Assembly: GCA_029861085.1 (NCBI GenBank)
Contig: JAOUAE010000023.1
Coordinates: 1 to 14,089, forward strand
DNA from: Candidatus Nitrosopumilus sp.
GTDB taxonomy: Archaea; Thermoproteota; Nitrososphaeria; Nitrososphaerales; Nitrosopumilaceae
Length of the DNA: 14,089 bases
Reading direction: 5' to 3'
The translations under genes were made by a program, and so were the position numbers. Shown here piece after piece: positions 1-7,315 of this stretch (the stretch's first letter is position 1; each line of letters starts with the position of its first letter). The notes beneath the pieces are model-generated. The model saw nothing but the letters and a program-made list of their open reading frames with translations. It was not told the DNA's origin and did not search any database.

Positions 1-69
1 TGAACCCACGTACTCCTAAGAGACTAGCCCCTCAAGCTAGCGCCTTTGGCCAGGCTGGGCGACGTCCGC
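1..69 (-). tRNA. tRNA-Leu (anticodon GAG), 3' end cut by window edge
   Basis: Read on the minus strand, the 5' end at 69 begins with acceptor half GCGGACG. A D-arm region follows, then an anticodon stem CTAGC/GCTAG closing the 7-nt loop TTGAGGG, which places GAG at positions 34-36 (Leu, CUC/CUU codons). A long variable arm (TCTC-TTA-GGAG) marks a class II tRNA, as expected for Leu. The T-stem strand GTGGG and the start of the T-loop (TTCA) reach the window edge, so the 3' half of the T-arm and the acceptor are missing. No intron is visible in the anticodon loop. It is transcribed divergently from rpoN, and a TATA box lies about 25 nt upstream of its 5' end. Confidence 0.9.
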
Positions 70-90
70 AATAGAACTTCCTTGCATGGT

Positions 91-98
91 TTTTATAA
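91..98. promoter_or_regulatory. Shared TATA box between tRNA-Leu and rpoN
   Basis: The sequence TTTTATAA (TTATAAAA on the other strand) is centred at about 94.5. Its centre lies about 25 nt from the tRNA-Leu 5' end at 69 and about 25 nt from the rpoN ATG at 120. Both distances fit the archaeal TBP-to-start spacing of roughly 25 nt. A leaderless rpoN transcript is inferred. No other TATA-like box is seen in this 50-nt gap, so one element may serve both directions. Confidence 0.6.
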
Positions 99-119
99 TC
101 CTTGACTGATTTTTTGTTC

Positions 120-356
120 ATGTTAATTCCAGTCAGGTGTTTGACATGTGGAAAATTAATTGCCGATAAATTTGATGATTACCAAAATAAAATAAAATCA
201 GGAGAAGATCCAACAAAAACTCTTGATTCTTTAGGATTAGAAAGATATTGTTGCAGAAGAATGCTTTTGACTACTGTTGAGACCATACAACAAGTAATCC
301 CATTTTATGAAGCAATTCAGAGAAGAAAACAAGAAGTTCAGTCAGAGTTAGAATAA
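120..356 (+). CDS. rpoN: DNA-directed RNA polymerase subunit Rpo10 (RpoN/Rpb10)
   Basis: This small subunit of the archaeal RNA polymerase helps assemble the Rpo3/Rpo11 platform. The protein is 78 aa and opens with MLIPVRCLTCGK, the family hallmark, giving the first zinc pair (CxxC). The second pair is the adjacent CC of RYCCRRM near residues 44-45, so the zinc ribbon is complete. The tail after the core (TTVETIQQ onward) is a little longer than in many archaeal homologues. I chose the ATG at 120 rather than an upstream in-frame ATG at 102 because the family starts at MLIPVRC and because 120 lies about 25 nt from the TATA box, consistent with a leaderless mRNA. The eno start follows one nucleotide after the stop, so it probably heads the long operon. 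Confidence 0.95.
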   Translation: MLIPVRCLTCGKLIADKFDDYQNKIKSGEDPTKTLDSLGLERYCCRRMLLTTVETIQQVIPFYEAIQRRKQEVQSELE

Positions 357-357
357 C

Positions 358-1596
358 TTGGCTAAAATCACCTCCATTGAAGGACGTATTCTATACAACA
401 GTAGAGGAAGTAAAACAATTGAAGTAGATGTTCAATCAGATGGAAAATTTCTAGGAAGAGTATGTGCTCCTTCAGGTGCCAGTGTAGGAAAATATGAAGC
501 TGTTAGTTTTCCAAATAACAATCCTGAAGAAAGTCTTAGAATTTTAAAGACTAACTCTCAAAAGTTCGTAGGTCTAGAATCATCAGATCTAAAAGGAATT
601 CAGGATATTTTAAAAAGTTTAGACAATTCAACAAACTATTCAATTATTGGTGGAGCATTTGCTTTTGCAATTACAATTGCATCCATGGAATCAGCAGCTA
701 AATCAGCAGACGAGCCATTGTTTAAAACACTCTCATCAGAATCGTCATTTAAATTTCCATTCCCAATAGGAAATATTTTAGGAGGCGGAGCTCATGCAGG
801 ACCTGGAACTCCAGATATTCAAGAAATATTGATTTGTGCTATAGGTTCAAAAACTATTGAAGATGCTATTGAAACTAATTTGTCAGTACATAAAGAATTG
901 CGTCGTGTTTTAGAAAAAGAAGATCCTAACTTTACAAATGGAAGAGGTGATGAAGGAGGTTGGGCACCAAAGCTAGAAAATCAAAAAGCATTAGAGGTTT
1001 CTGCAAAAGCATGTGAGAATTTAGGATTTACTTTAGGAAAAGAAGTATCATTAGGAGTAGACTTTGCATCATCTACACAATGGAATGAAGAAAAAGGAAA
1101 ATATGTTTACAATAGGGCAGGATTTGAAAATTCCACTGGAGAGCAGATTGATTTTGCTGCAGATATTATTAAAAAATTCAAATTGATTTATGCAGAAGAT
1201 GCAGTCCATGAAGAGGCATTTGAAGATATGGCAGAACTAACGGCAAAATTCCCAAATGTATTGGTTACAGGAGATGATTTGACAGTTACAAATGCAGGTA
1301 TCCTAAAAAAAGCAATAGAGGTAAAAGCATGTAATGCTGCAATTCTAAAAGTTAATCAAGCAGGTAGTCTTTTTGATGCCTTAGAATTTTCAGACAAAGC
1401 AACTCAAAATAATATTAAATTAATCACATCACATAGATCTGGAGAATCTACGGATTCACAAATATCCCACATAGGTTTAGCAACAAAATCAAAAATGCTC
1501 AAAGTCGGTGTAGTTGGAGGAGAAAGAGTAGCAAAGCTCAATGAATTGTTACGCCTGTCAGAGCATGATTTAATACGCGGTATGGCAGAGATTTGA
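358..1596 (+). CDS. eno: Enolase (phosphopyruvate hydratase)
   Basis: Enolase interconverts 2-phosphoglycerate and phosphoenolpyruvate; in these autotrophic archaea it would mainly serve gluconeogenesis in the cytoplasm. The protein is 412 aa, somewhat shorter than the usual 420-430. Visible motifs are SRG...IEVDV (15-25), PSGAS.G.YEA (38-48), GGGAHAG..DIQE (142-156), GDEGG with the catalytic Glu (197-201), a metal-ligand set D235 (LGVDFASS), E280 (AED) and D306 (GDD), catalytic Lys in ILKVNQ (K331), SHRSGES.D (358-366) and a C-terminal GERVAKLNELLR. Two usually strong motifs are altered: EDP or EDG reads EDA, and the A.RSER segment reads VVGGER. Catalytic residues remain. The start is TTG at 358, immediately after the rpoN stop, which gives the expected N-terminus MAKITSIEGRI. 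The gene order rpoN-eno-rpsB is common in archaea. Confidence 0.93.
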   Translation: MAKITSIEGRILYNSRGSKTIEVDVQSDGKFLGRVCAPSGASVGKYEAVSFPNNNPEESLRILKTNSQKFVGLESSDLKGIQDILKSLDNSTNYSIIGGAFAFAITIASMESAAKSADEPLFKTLSSESSFKFPFPIGNILGGGAHAGPGTPDIQEILICAIGSKTIEDAIETNLSVHKELRRVLEKEDPNFTNGRGDEGGWAPKLENQKALEVSAKACENLGFTLGKEVSLGVDFASSTQWNEEKGKYVYNRAGFENSTGEQIDFAADIIKKFKLIYAEDAVHEEAFEDMAELTAKFPNVLVTGDDLTVTNAGILKKAIEVKACNAAILKVNQAGSLFDALEFSDKATQNNIKLITSHRSGESTDSQISHIGLATKSKMLKVGVVGGERVAKLNELLRLSEHDLIRGMAEI

Positions 1597-1603
1597 AATC
1601 GTC

Positions 1604-2227
1604 ATGAGCCAACAAACTGAAGGAATGGACATTAAAAAGAAAGTCCTAGCAACAGGAATCAGAGTAGGAACTCAAGTAAAAACAAAATTCATGATACCAT
1701 TCATCACTAAAGCCAGTCCAGAAGGACTTTACATACTTGATTTAGATATTACATTAGAGAAAATTAAAACTGCAGCCAAATTCATTAACAGATTAGGAGC
1801 AGATAATCTTATTGTATGCTCAGGTAGGCAATATGCTGAAATGCCAATTGAAAAATTTTGTGAGGCTTTAGGCTCAAAGAAGCTACTTCGAAGATTCATG
1901 CCAGGTACTTTGACAAATCCCTCATTACCATATTATATTGAACCAAAATTAGTTTTGATTTCAGATCCTCAAGTAGATGAACAAGCAATTATTGAAGCAA
2001 CAAATGCAGGAATTCCAATAATAGGAATTGCAAACACAGACAACATCACATCAAATCTGGATGTAATCATTCCAGCAAACAATAGAGGAAGAAAAGCTCT
2101 AGCAACAGTTTATTGGTTATTGGTACGTCAAGTCTTAATCGAAAGAGGAGAATTAAAAGAAGATGAACCAATGAAAGAAGAGATAGATGATTTTGAAACA
2201 AAGATTACCGAAGAGGAAATCGAATAA
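1604..2227 (+). CDS. rpsB: Small ribosomal subunit protein uS2 (S2)
   Basis: This is a protein of the 30S subunit, archaeal/eukaryotic SA-type. The 207-aa product shows the family landmarks: GIRVGTQVKTKFM, the segment SPEGLYILDLDITLEKI, the signature around LLRRFMPGTLTNP, the conserved EPKLVLISDPQVDEQAI, the GIPIIGIANTDN loop, the DVIIPANNRGRKAL segment and a final helix WLLVRQVL. An acidic tail (residues about 180-207, rich in Glu and Asp) extends beyond the core, as in other archaeal S2 proteins. The ATG at 1604 lies 7 nt after the eno stop. It belongs to the rpoN-eno-rpsB group that is widely linked in archaea, so co-transcription with the RNA polymerase subunit is likely. Confidence 0.95.
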   Translation: MSQQTEGMDIKKKVLATGIRVGTQVKTKFMIPFITKASPEGLYILDLDITLEKIKTAAKFINRLGADNLIVCSGRQYAEMPIEKFCEALGSKKLLRRFMPGTLTNPSLPYYIEPKLVLISDPQVDEQAIIEATNAGIPIIGIANTDNITSNLDVIIPANNRGRKALATVYWLLVRQVLIERGELKEDEPMKEEIDDFETKITEEEIE

Positions 2228-2250
2228 AATATTAGAATTTTAGTGTTCAC

Positions 2251-3192
2251 TTGAAATCCAAAGCTTCTGCACCAGGTAAAGTAATTCTTTTTGGAGAACA
2301 TTTTGTGGTATACGGAGTAAAAGCAATTCTCTGTGCAATTAACAAAAGAATTAGTGTTACTGCAGAAAAAAGTGAAGAGAATAAAATTTCTATTAAATCA
2401 AATATTGGGAATTTGACCTTAGAGCCTAACAAATTAATTTCAGAAATTAATTCACCACTAAAACCATTTTATTATTTAGCAAACAAAATGATACAAAATC
2501 AAAATACAGGAATTGAAATTGTTGTAGAATCAGATATTCCACTTGGAGTTGGTTTAGGTTCATCATCTGCATGTTGTGTTGCAGGTGCTGCAGCAATTTC
2601 AAGATTATTTCATAAAACATCCAAAGAAGAAATTCTCAAACTAGCAATAGAAGCTGAAAAAACAATTTTTAAAAATACATCAGGAGCAGATTGTACTGTA
2701 TGTACATATGGTGGAATTATGGAATATGACAAAGAAAATGGATTTGATAAAATAGAATCTGAACCTAATTTCCATCTAGTTATTGTAAATTCAAACATAG
2801 AACATTCTACAGAATCAGTAGTTGCAAGAGTAAGAGAATTCAAAGAAAAAAATGAGACAAAGTTTGCCACATTATGTAACAATGAATCAAAATTAGTAAA
2901 AGATGTTTTGGGATTATTAAAAGAAAATAACATCAAAGAGTTGGGATGTAAAGTAATACAAAATCAAAAATACCTTGAGACAATTGGAATATCCAATGAC
3001 AAATTAAGAGAAATGATTCAAGGAGGTCAAAACGAATCATTTGGTGCAAAAATCACAGGCGCAGGAGGTGGAGGTTGCATCTTTGCTCTTACAGATGAAT
3101 CAAATCTTGATCAGACCATGAATCAATTCAAAGAAAAGAATTATGATTGTTTTTCAGTTAAAATTGATTTTAAAGGACTGGATACTTTTTAA
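2251..3192 (+). CDS. mvk: Mevalonate kinase
   Basis: This GHMP-family kinase phosphorylates mevalonate to mevalonate 5-phosphate, the first kinase step towards isopentenyl units for archaeal lipids. The 313-aa protein opens with SAPGKVILFGEHFVVYG (family motif 1), has the ATP-binding glycine/serine loop PLGVGLGSSSA (98-107), the SGAD motif with the catalytic Asp at about 147, and the third motif KITGAGGGGCIF near residue 270. The start is TTG at 2251, which gives the usual short N-terminus; no strong ribosome-binding site precedes it. It is followed 14-23 nt later by isopentenyl phosphate kinase, the pairing typical of the archaeal mevalonate route, in which phosphomevalonate is dehydrated and decarboxylated to isopentenyl phosphate. 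Confidence 0.92.
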   Translation: MKSKASAPGKVILFGEHFVVYGVKAILCAINKRISVTAEKSEENKISIKSNIGNLTLEPNKLISEINSPLKPFYYLANKMIQNQNTGIEIVVESDIPLGVGLGSSSACCVAGAAAISRLFHKTSKEEILKLAIEAEKTIFKNTSGADCTVCTYGGIMEYDKENGFDKIESEPNFHLVIVNSNIEHSTESVVARVREFKEKNETKFATLCNNESKLVKDVLGLLKENNIKELGCKVIQNQKYLETIGISNDKLREMIQGGQNESFGAKITGAGGGGCIFALTDESNLDQTMNQFKEKNYDCFSVKIDFKGLDTF

Positions 3193-3215
3193 TTGATAAG
3201 ATAATTTTGAACAAT

Positions 3216-3959
3216 ATGATTCTGATAAAACTAGGAGGTTCAATTATTACAAATAAAGAAAAACAATTATCAGCTAGAAAAAAAACAATAGATAACCTTT
3301 CTAAAAGCTTGAAAAAAATTAAAGAGCCAGTAATCATTGTTCATGGAGGTGGCTCCTACGGCCATTATTGGTCTGTAAAATATGATATGCATACAAAAGA
3401 AGAAAAATACAATCCAAAAGGAGTTGCAATTGTTAAAAATTCAATGATTGAATTAAATAAAATAATTTTAGATTCATTGATAAAAAACAAATTAAATCCA
3501 TATTGTCTTCCACCAACTGATTTTATGTCTGGAAACAAACCAATAACAAAAAAAATCAAAGAGATTGAAAAAATTGCCAAATCAGGCTTAATTCCAGTCA
3601 CATATGGAGATGCATTATGGTTTGGTCAACAAAAAACATACATTTTATCTGGAGATAAAATTATGACTCATCTTGCAAAAATACTAAAACCCAAACTGTG
3701 TATTTTTGCATTAAACGAAGATGGATTATATTCTGATCTAAAATCAAAAAAATTAATTTACGAATTACATAGTCAACGACCATCAATTTCCGAAAATAAG
3801 ATGGATGTTACAGGAGGAATGACTAGAAAAGTTGAAGAGGCGTCAAAAATTTCAAAGATGGGAATGAATGTATTTTTTGTAAATGGAAACAAACCTGAAA
3901 GAATTGTGAAAGCGGTTAAAAATAAGACATTTGAAGGGACTTTGTTCAGAGGTAAATGA
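3216..3959 (+). CDS. ipk: Isopentenyl phosphate kinase (IPK)
   Basis: An amino acid kinase family enzyme that phosphorylates isopentenyl phosphate to isopentenyl diphosphate, the last step of the archaeal mevalonate pathway. The 247-aa protein begins MILIKLGGSIIT (kinase Lys and glycine loop) and has HGGGSYGH (43-50), whose last His matches the substrate-phosphate His that separates IPK from other amino acid kinases. Further motifs are PVTYGDALW, ILSGDKIMTHLAK, NEDGLYSD and DVTGGMTRKVEEA, the ATP- and substrate-binding loops. I chose the ATG at 3216 because the family starts directly at the beta strand ILIKLGGS; a TTG at 3207 would add three residues (MNN). The stop is followed after one nucleotide by the isomerase gene. 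Confidence 0.93.
   Translation: MILIKLGGSIITNKEKQLSARKKTIDNLSKSLKKIKEPVIIVHGGGSYGHYWSVKYDMHTKEEKYNPKGVAIVKNSMIELNKIILDSLIKNKLNPYCLPPTDFMSGNKPITKKIKEIEKIAKSGLIPVTYGDALWFGQQKTYILSGDKIMTHLAKILKPKLCIFALNEDGLYSDLKSKKLIYELHSQRPSISENKMDVTGGMTRKVEEASKISKMGMNVFFVNGNKPERIVKAVKNKTFEGTLFRGK
3949..3953 (+). promoter_or_regulatory. Shine-Dalgarno site for the isomerase gene
   Basis: GAGGT ends 7 nt before the ATG at 3961 and lies inside the last codons of the IPK gene. It supports that ATG over the upstream in-frame ATG at 3931 and fits translational coupling inside the operon. A comparable GGAGA (4586-4590) precedes the prenyl synthase ATG at 4598. Internal genes of this operon thus use SD sites while its first gene seems leaderless. 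Confidence 0.6.
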
Positions 3960-3960
3960 A

Positions 3961-4611
3961 ATGTCTGAAGAATTTGTAATTTTAGTTGATGAAAACGATA
4001 ATCCAGTTGGTAGTGAAGAAAAAGTAAAGTGTCATTTACCAAACGGGAAATTACATAGAGCATTTACTGCATTGCTATTTGATGATGAAGGCAGACTAGT
4101 CCTTACAAGAAGAGCAAAGGGAAAAATGTTGTGGCCTAATGATTGGGATGGAACATTTGCAAGCCATCCAAGAGAAGGAGAAACATACGTATCATCAGGA
4201 GAAAGAAGGATGCCTGAAGAATTGGGAATTAATGGAACATTAGATTATTTACACAAATTTGAGTATCATGTTCCATACAAAGATGTGGGATCTGAAAATG
4301 AAGTTTGTGGAACTCTAATAGGAATAATTGACAAATCTACAGAACTTAAAGAAATTGAAGGGGAAATTGATGAAATTAAATGGATTTCAGCAAAAGATCT
4401 ACTTTTAGAGATAAAGACAAATCCACAAATTTATTGTCCTTGGATGCTTATTGCATTGGAATTATTGGATAAATCCAAAAAATCCGTGCTTGAAAAACAT
4501 GCAAATATTTTATCTACATGGATGAATAGTGAAATTCATGATGCACTGCAAGAGGCAATTAAAATTCATCTGCCAAATGACAAATGGAGACAAGTAAATG
4601 AAAAAAACTAA
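3961..4611 (+). CDS. idi: Type I isopentenyl-diphosphate delta-isomerase homologue, catalytic Cys replaced by Ala
   Basis: Type I IDI is a Nudix-fold, metal-dependent enzyme that interconverts IPP and DMAPP, supplying the DMAPP primer for chain elongation. The 216-aa protein aligns without gaps to the numbering I recall for E. coli Idi over its first part: metal-ligand His at 25 and 32 (CHLPNGKLH), His at 69 (SHP), the ENE pair with Glu at 112 and 114, and the substrate-cation Trp at 161 (CPWM). The Nudix-like helix GE..VSSGERRMPEELGI is present. The striking difference is at residue 67: the E. coli motif SVCGHP reads TFASHP here, so the catalytic Cys is Ala (codon GCA). Position between IPK and the prenyl synthase argues for a role in isoprenoid synthesis, but whether it isomerises IPP is open; another mechanism or a separate type II enzyme in the genome is possible. 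The family assignment is firm, the activity is not. Confidence 0.85.
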   Translation: MSEEFVILVDENDNPVGSEEKVKCHLPNGKLHRAFTALLFDDEGRLVLTRRAKGKMLWPNDWDGTFASHPREGETYVSSGERRMPEELGINGTLDYLHKFEYHVPYKDVGSENEVCGTLIGIIDKSTELKEIEGEIDEIKWISAKDLLLEIKTNPQIYCPWMLIALELLDKSKKSVLEKHANILSTWMNSEIHDALQEAIKIHLPNDKWRQVNEKN

Positions 4612-5578
4612 ACAGATTGAACAAAATGCAAAAATAGTAAACAAGTATCTAAATTCAAAACTAATAGGAAATCCTAAAAAACTCTATGATGCAGCAGGAC
4701 ATCTAATTGTAAATGGTGGAAAAAGACTCAGACCATATATGCTAATTAGAAGCTGTCAAATTTTAAACGGTGAAGTTTCCAAGGCAATGCCAGCTGCAAG
4801 TGCAGTTGAAATGATTCACAACTTTACATTAGTTCATGATGACATAATGGATAATGATGAAATGCGTCATGGAGTCCCAACAGTACACAAGAAATTTGGA
4901 ATGCCAATTGCAATTCTTGCAGGAGATGTCCTATTTTCAAAAGCATTTCAAGTTATTACCAATTCAAAATTATCAACTAACGCTACCACTCAATTAGTTT
5001 CTAGACTTGCAAAAGCTTGTGTAGATGTATGTGAAGGACAATTACTTGATGTAAAAATGGCAGAGGAAAAAAAAATACCAGTACAGGCAGAATACATTAC
5101 AATGATTGGAAAAAAGACTGCAGCATTGTTTGATGTATCATGTGCAATGGGAGCAATTTGTGCAACAAACAAAGTGAAGGACATTACAAATCTTTCATCA
5201 TTTGGAAGGAATTTAGGAATTGCATTTCAAATAACTGATGACCTCATTGGTGTGATGGGAGATCCTAAAATTACAAAGAAACCCGTAGGAAATGATCTTA
5301 GGGAAGGTAAGAAATCACTTCCAATTTTAATGGCTATAAAATCAGCAAAAGGTAATGATAAAAAAATAATTTTAAAAGCATTTGGGAATTCTAAAGTATC
5401 AAAAAAAGATCTCAACAAGGCAGTAGATGTGATTAGATCTTTAGGAATAGAAGAAAATGTACGAAAACAGGCTCTAAAATACGCAGAAAAAGCTGAAAAA
5501 TCACTAGCAAAATACTCCGGATCCGCAAAAACGGAATTAATCTCATTATTGGATTTTGTAGTTAAACGAAGCGTATAG
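4598..5578 (+). CDS. idsA: Trans-prenyl diphosphate synthase, probably geranylgeranyl-diphosphate synthase
   Basis: The enzyme condenses DMAPP or allylic diphosphates with IPP, giving the C20 chain of archaeal ether lipids. The 326-aa protein has GGKRLRP (40-46, IPP binding), the first Asp-rich motif DDIMD (81-85) followed by NDEMRHG, KKTA near 172-175, and the second Asp-rich region QITDDLIGVMGD (211-222), in which the last Asp of DDxxD is Gly, followed by K..GNDLREGK. An aromatic residue, Phe76, sits five positions before the first motif; in archaeal type I GGPP synthases an aromatic residue there limits chain length to C20, so GGPP is the favoured product. The ATG at 4598 overlaps the end of the isomerase gene by 14 nt and has GGAGA just upstream. 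Confidence 0.92.
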   Translation: MKKTKQIEQNAKIVNKYLNSKLIGNPKKLYDAAGHLIVNGGKRLRPYMLIRSCQILNGEVSKAMPAASAVEMIHNFTLVHDDIMDNDEMRHGVPTVHKKFGMPIAILAGDVLFSKAFQVITNSKLSTNATTQLVSRLAKACVDVCEGQLLDVKMAEEKKIPVQAEYITMIGKKTAALFDVSCAMGAICATNKVKDITNLSSFGRNLGIAFQITDDLIGVMGDPKITKKPVGNDLREGKKSLPILMAIKSAKGNDKKIILKAFGNSKVSKKDLNKAVDVIRSLGIEENVRKQALKYAEKAEKSLAKYSGSAKTELISLLDFVVKRSV

Positions 5579-5599
5579 TTGCAATAGGTAAGAATTAGC

Positions 5600-7309
5600 A
5601 TGGATGAAGAACTAAAAAAAGAAATTAGAAAAATGGCCCTTCAAAATGCATTTGAACACGGAGGAGAAACCAGAGATAAAATAATTTTAGGAAAAATTCT
5701 TGGAACAAAACCGGAATTTAGAAGTAAAGTCAAAGAGATCACAGGAGATATTTCGGAAATTGTCAGTGTAGTTAATGAATTGTCTTCAGAAGAGCAAGAA
5801 AAAGAAATTAAAGAAAAATTTCCAGAGATTTTAAAACCTAAAGAAAAAATCGTTGAAAGAGAAGGATTGCCAGAATTAAAAAATGCAGAGCAAGGAAAAG
5901 TCATAACAAGATTTCCTCCAGAACCTAATGGCTATCCTCATATCGGTCATGCAAAAGCTGCAATCATTAATTCAGAATATGCCAAGATGTATGGTGGAAA
6001 ATTTATTTTAAGAATGGATGATACAAATCCAGAAGCAGAAAGAATGGAGTATCATGCGGCTATCAAAGTAGGATTAGAATGGCTAGGAATAGAATTCGAT
6101 ACAGTAAAAAGTACATCAGATGACATGAAAGTGTTTTATGAAAAAGGAATTGAATTAATCAATTCAGGTAAAGCTTACGTTTGTACTTGTAAAAGAGAAG
6201 ACATCAGTAAAAACAGAAGAGAGAGAAAAGCATGTAAATGCAGTACAGTTGATATTGATAAGAATAATAAAAATTGGAAAAAGATGAATGAGAAATTCAA
6301 ACCAGGTGATGCCATTGTAAGATTTCGTGGAGACATGAAAGCAGATAATGCAGTTATGAGAGATCCGGTGTTATTCAGAATTATCGAAGGCAAGCATTAC
6401 ACATTAGGTGAAAAATACAGAATCTGGCCGAGCTATGATATGGCAGTTGCAATAGAGGATAGTATAGATGGTGTAACCCATGCTTTTCGTTCAAAAGAAT
6501 TTGAATTAAGAAAAGAGCTAATTGATGCAATTCTAGACGCATTAAACATGAGAAAGCCTACACAAGACTTTTTCTCCAGGCTTGAATTCAAAGGAATGCC
6601 AATCTCAAAGAGAATTATCAAGCCATTGATTGAAGAGGGCAAAGTTTCATGGTATGATGATCCAAGACTGCCAACACTTGAGGCTTTACGAAGAAGAGGA
6701 ATCAAACCTGAAGCTATTAGAAAATTCATCATGTCATTAGGATTAACTAAAGCAAATACTCTAGCCCCATTTGATGCACTTGAAGCATTTAACCGAAAAT
6801 TTGTAGACGCAGATAGCATCAGACTATTCATGGTCAGTAATGCAAAAAAACTAACAGTAAAAAATTTGCCAGTTTCATCTATTGAAATTCCAAATCATCC
6901 GATAAATGAGATGGGAAAAAGGAAGATCGAGATTGATGGGAATTTTTACATTTCAGGTAATGATGCACAAGACATCAAAGAAGGCACACAAGTTCGTCTT
7001 TTAGGTTTAGGAAATGTATTCATTACAAAAGAAGGAATTGAATTAGAAGGAGAATTTGTTGAAAATGGAAATACTGCAGACATTCCAAAGATTCAATGGG
7101 TCCCTCAAAAAACAGCACACATGATTAAAATGTTAATTCCAAGAGTATTATTCAACGATGATAAGTTTAATGAAGAAAGCTTAGAAGAATTGGACGTTTA
7201 TACAGAACCACATTATTTACAATTAAAAGAGGGAGAAGAAATTCAGTTTGTTAGATTTGGATATTGTAGAAAAGATTCACAAAATCAAGCAATTTTTACA
7301 CACAAGTGA
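5600..7309 (+). CDS. gltX: Glutamyl-tRNA synthetase, archaeal type
   Basis: It charges tRNA-Glu with glutamate. Archaeal enzymes of this class are usually non-discriminating and also charge tRNA-Gln, which an amidotransferase (GatDE) then converts. The 569-aa protein has an N-terminal helical extension (1-95), the Rossmann catalytic core starting RFPPEPNGYPHIGHAKA with HIGH at 114-117, the KMSKS-equivalent ISKR at 334-337, and a C-terminal beta-barrel anticodon-binding region instead of the bacterial helical cage. That domain and the PEPNGY context place it in the archaeal/GlnRS-like class. C195, C197, C212 and C214 form a CxC-x14-CxC pattern that could bind zinc. The ATG at 5600 follows an AGGT 10 nt upstream; the gap to the prenyl synthase is 21 nt, so it probably closes the same operon. 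Confidence 0.94.
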   Translation: MDEELKKEIRKMALQNAFEHGGETRDKIILGKILGTKPEFRSKVKEITGDISEIVSVVNELSSEEQEKEIKEKFPEILKPKEKIVEREGLPELKNAEQGKVITRFPPEPNGYPHIGHAKAAIINSEYAKMYGGKFILRMDDTNPEAERMEYHAAIKVGLEWLGIEFDTVKSTSDDMKVFYEKGIELINSGKAYVCTCKREDISKNRRERKACKCSTVDIDKNNKNWKKMNEKFKPGDAIVRFRGDMKADNAVMRDPVLFRIIEGKHYTLGEKYRIWPSYDMAVAIEDSIDGVTHAFRSKEFELRKELIDAILDALNMRKPTQDFFSRLEFKGMPISKRIIKPLIEEGKVSWYDDPRLPTLEALRRRGIKPEAIRKFIMSLGLTKANTLAPFDALEAFNRKFVDADSIRLFMVSNAKKLTVKNLPVSSIEIPNHPINEMGKRKIEIDGNFYISGNDAQDIKEGTQVRLLGLGNVFITKEGIELEGEFVENGNTADIPKIQWVPQKTAHMIKMLIPRVLFNDDKFNEESLEELDVYTEPHYLQLKEGEEIQFVRFGYCRKDSQNQAIFTHK

Positions 7310-7315
7310 TGAATA

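Noticed and set aside
2247..2432. Minus-strand ORF overlapping the start of mevalonate kinase
   Set aside because: It is the antisense shadow of the conserved APGKVILFGEH region.
3773..4063. Minus-strand ORF across the IPK/isomerase junction
   Set aside because: Both plus-strand frames are well-recognised enzymes across this junction, so the antisense frame is a by-product of codon use.
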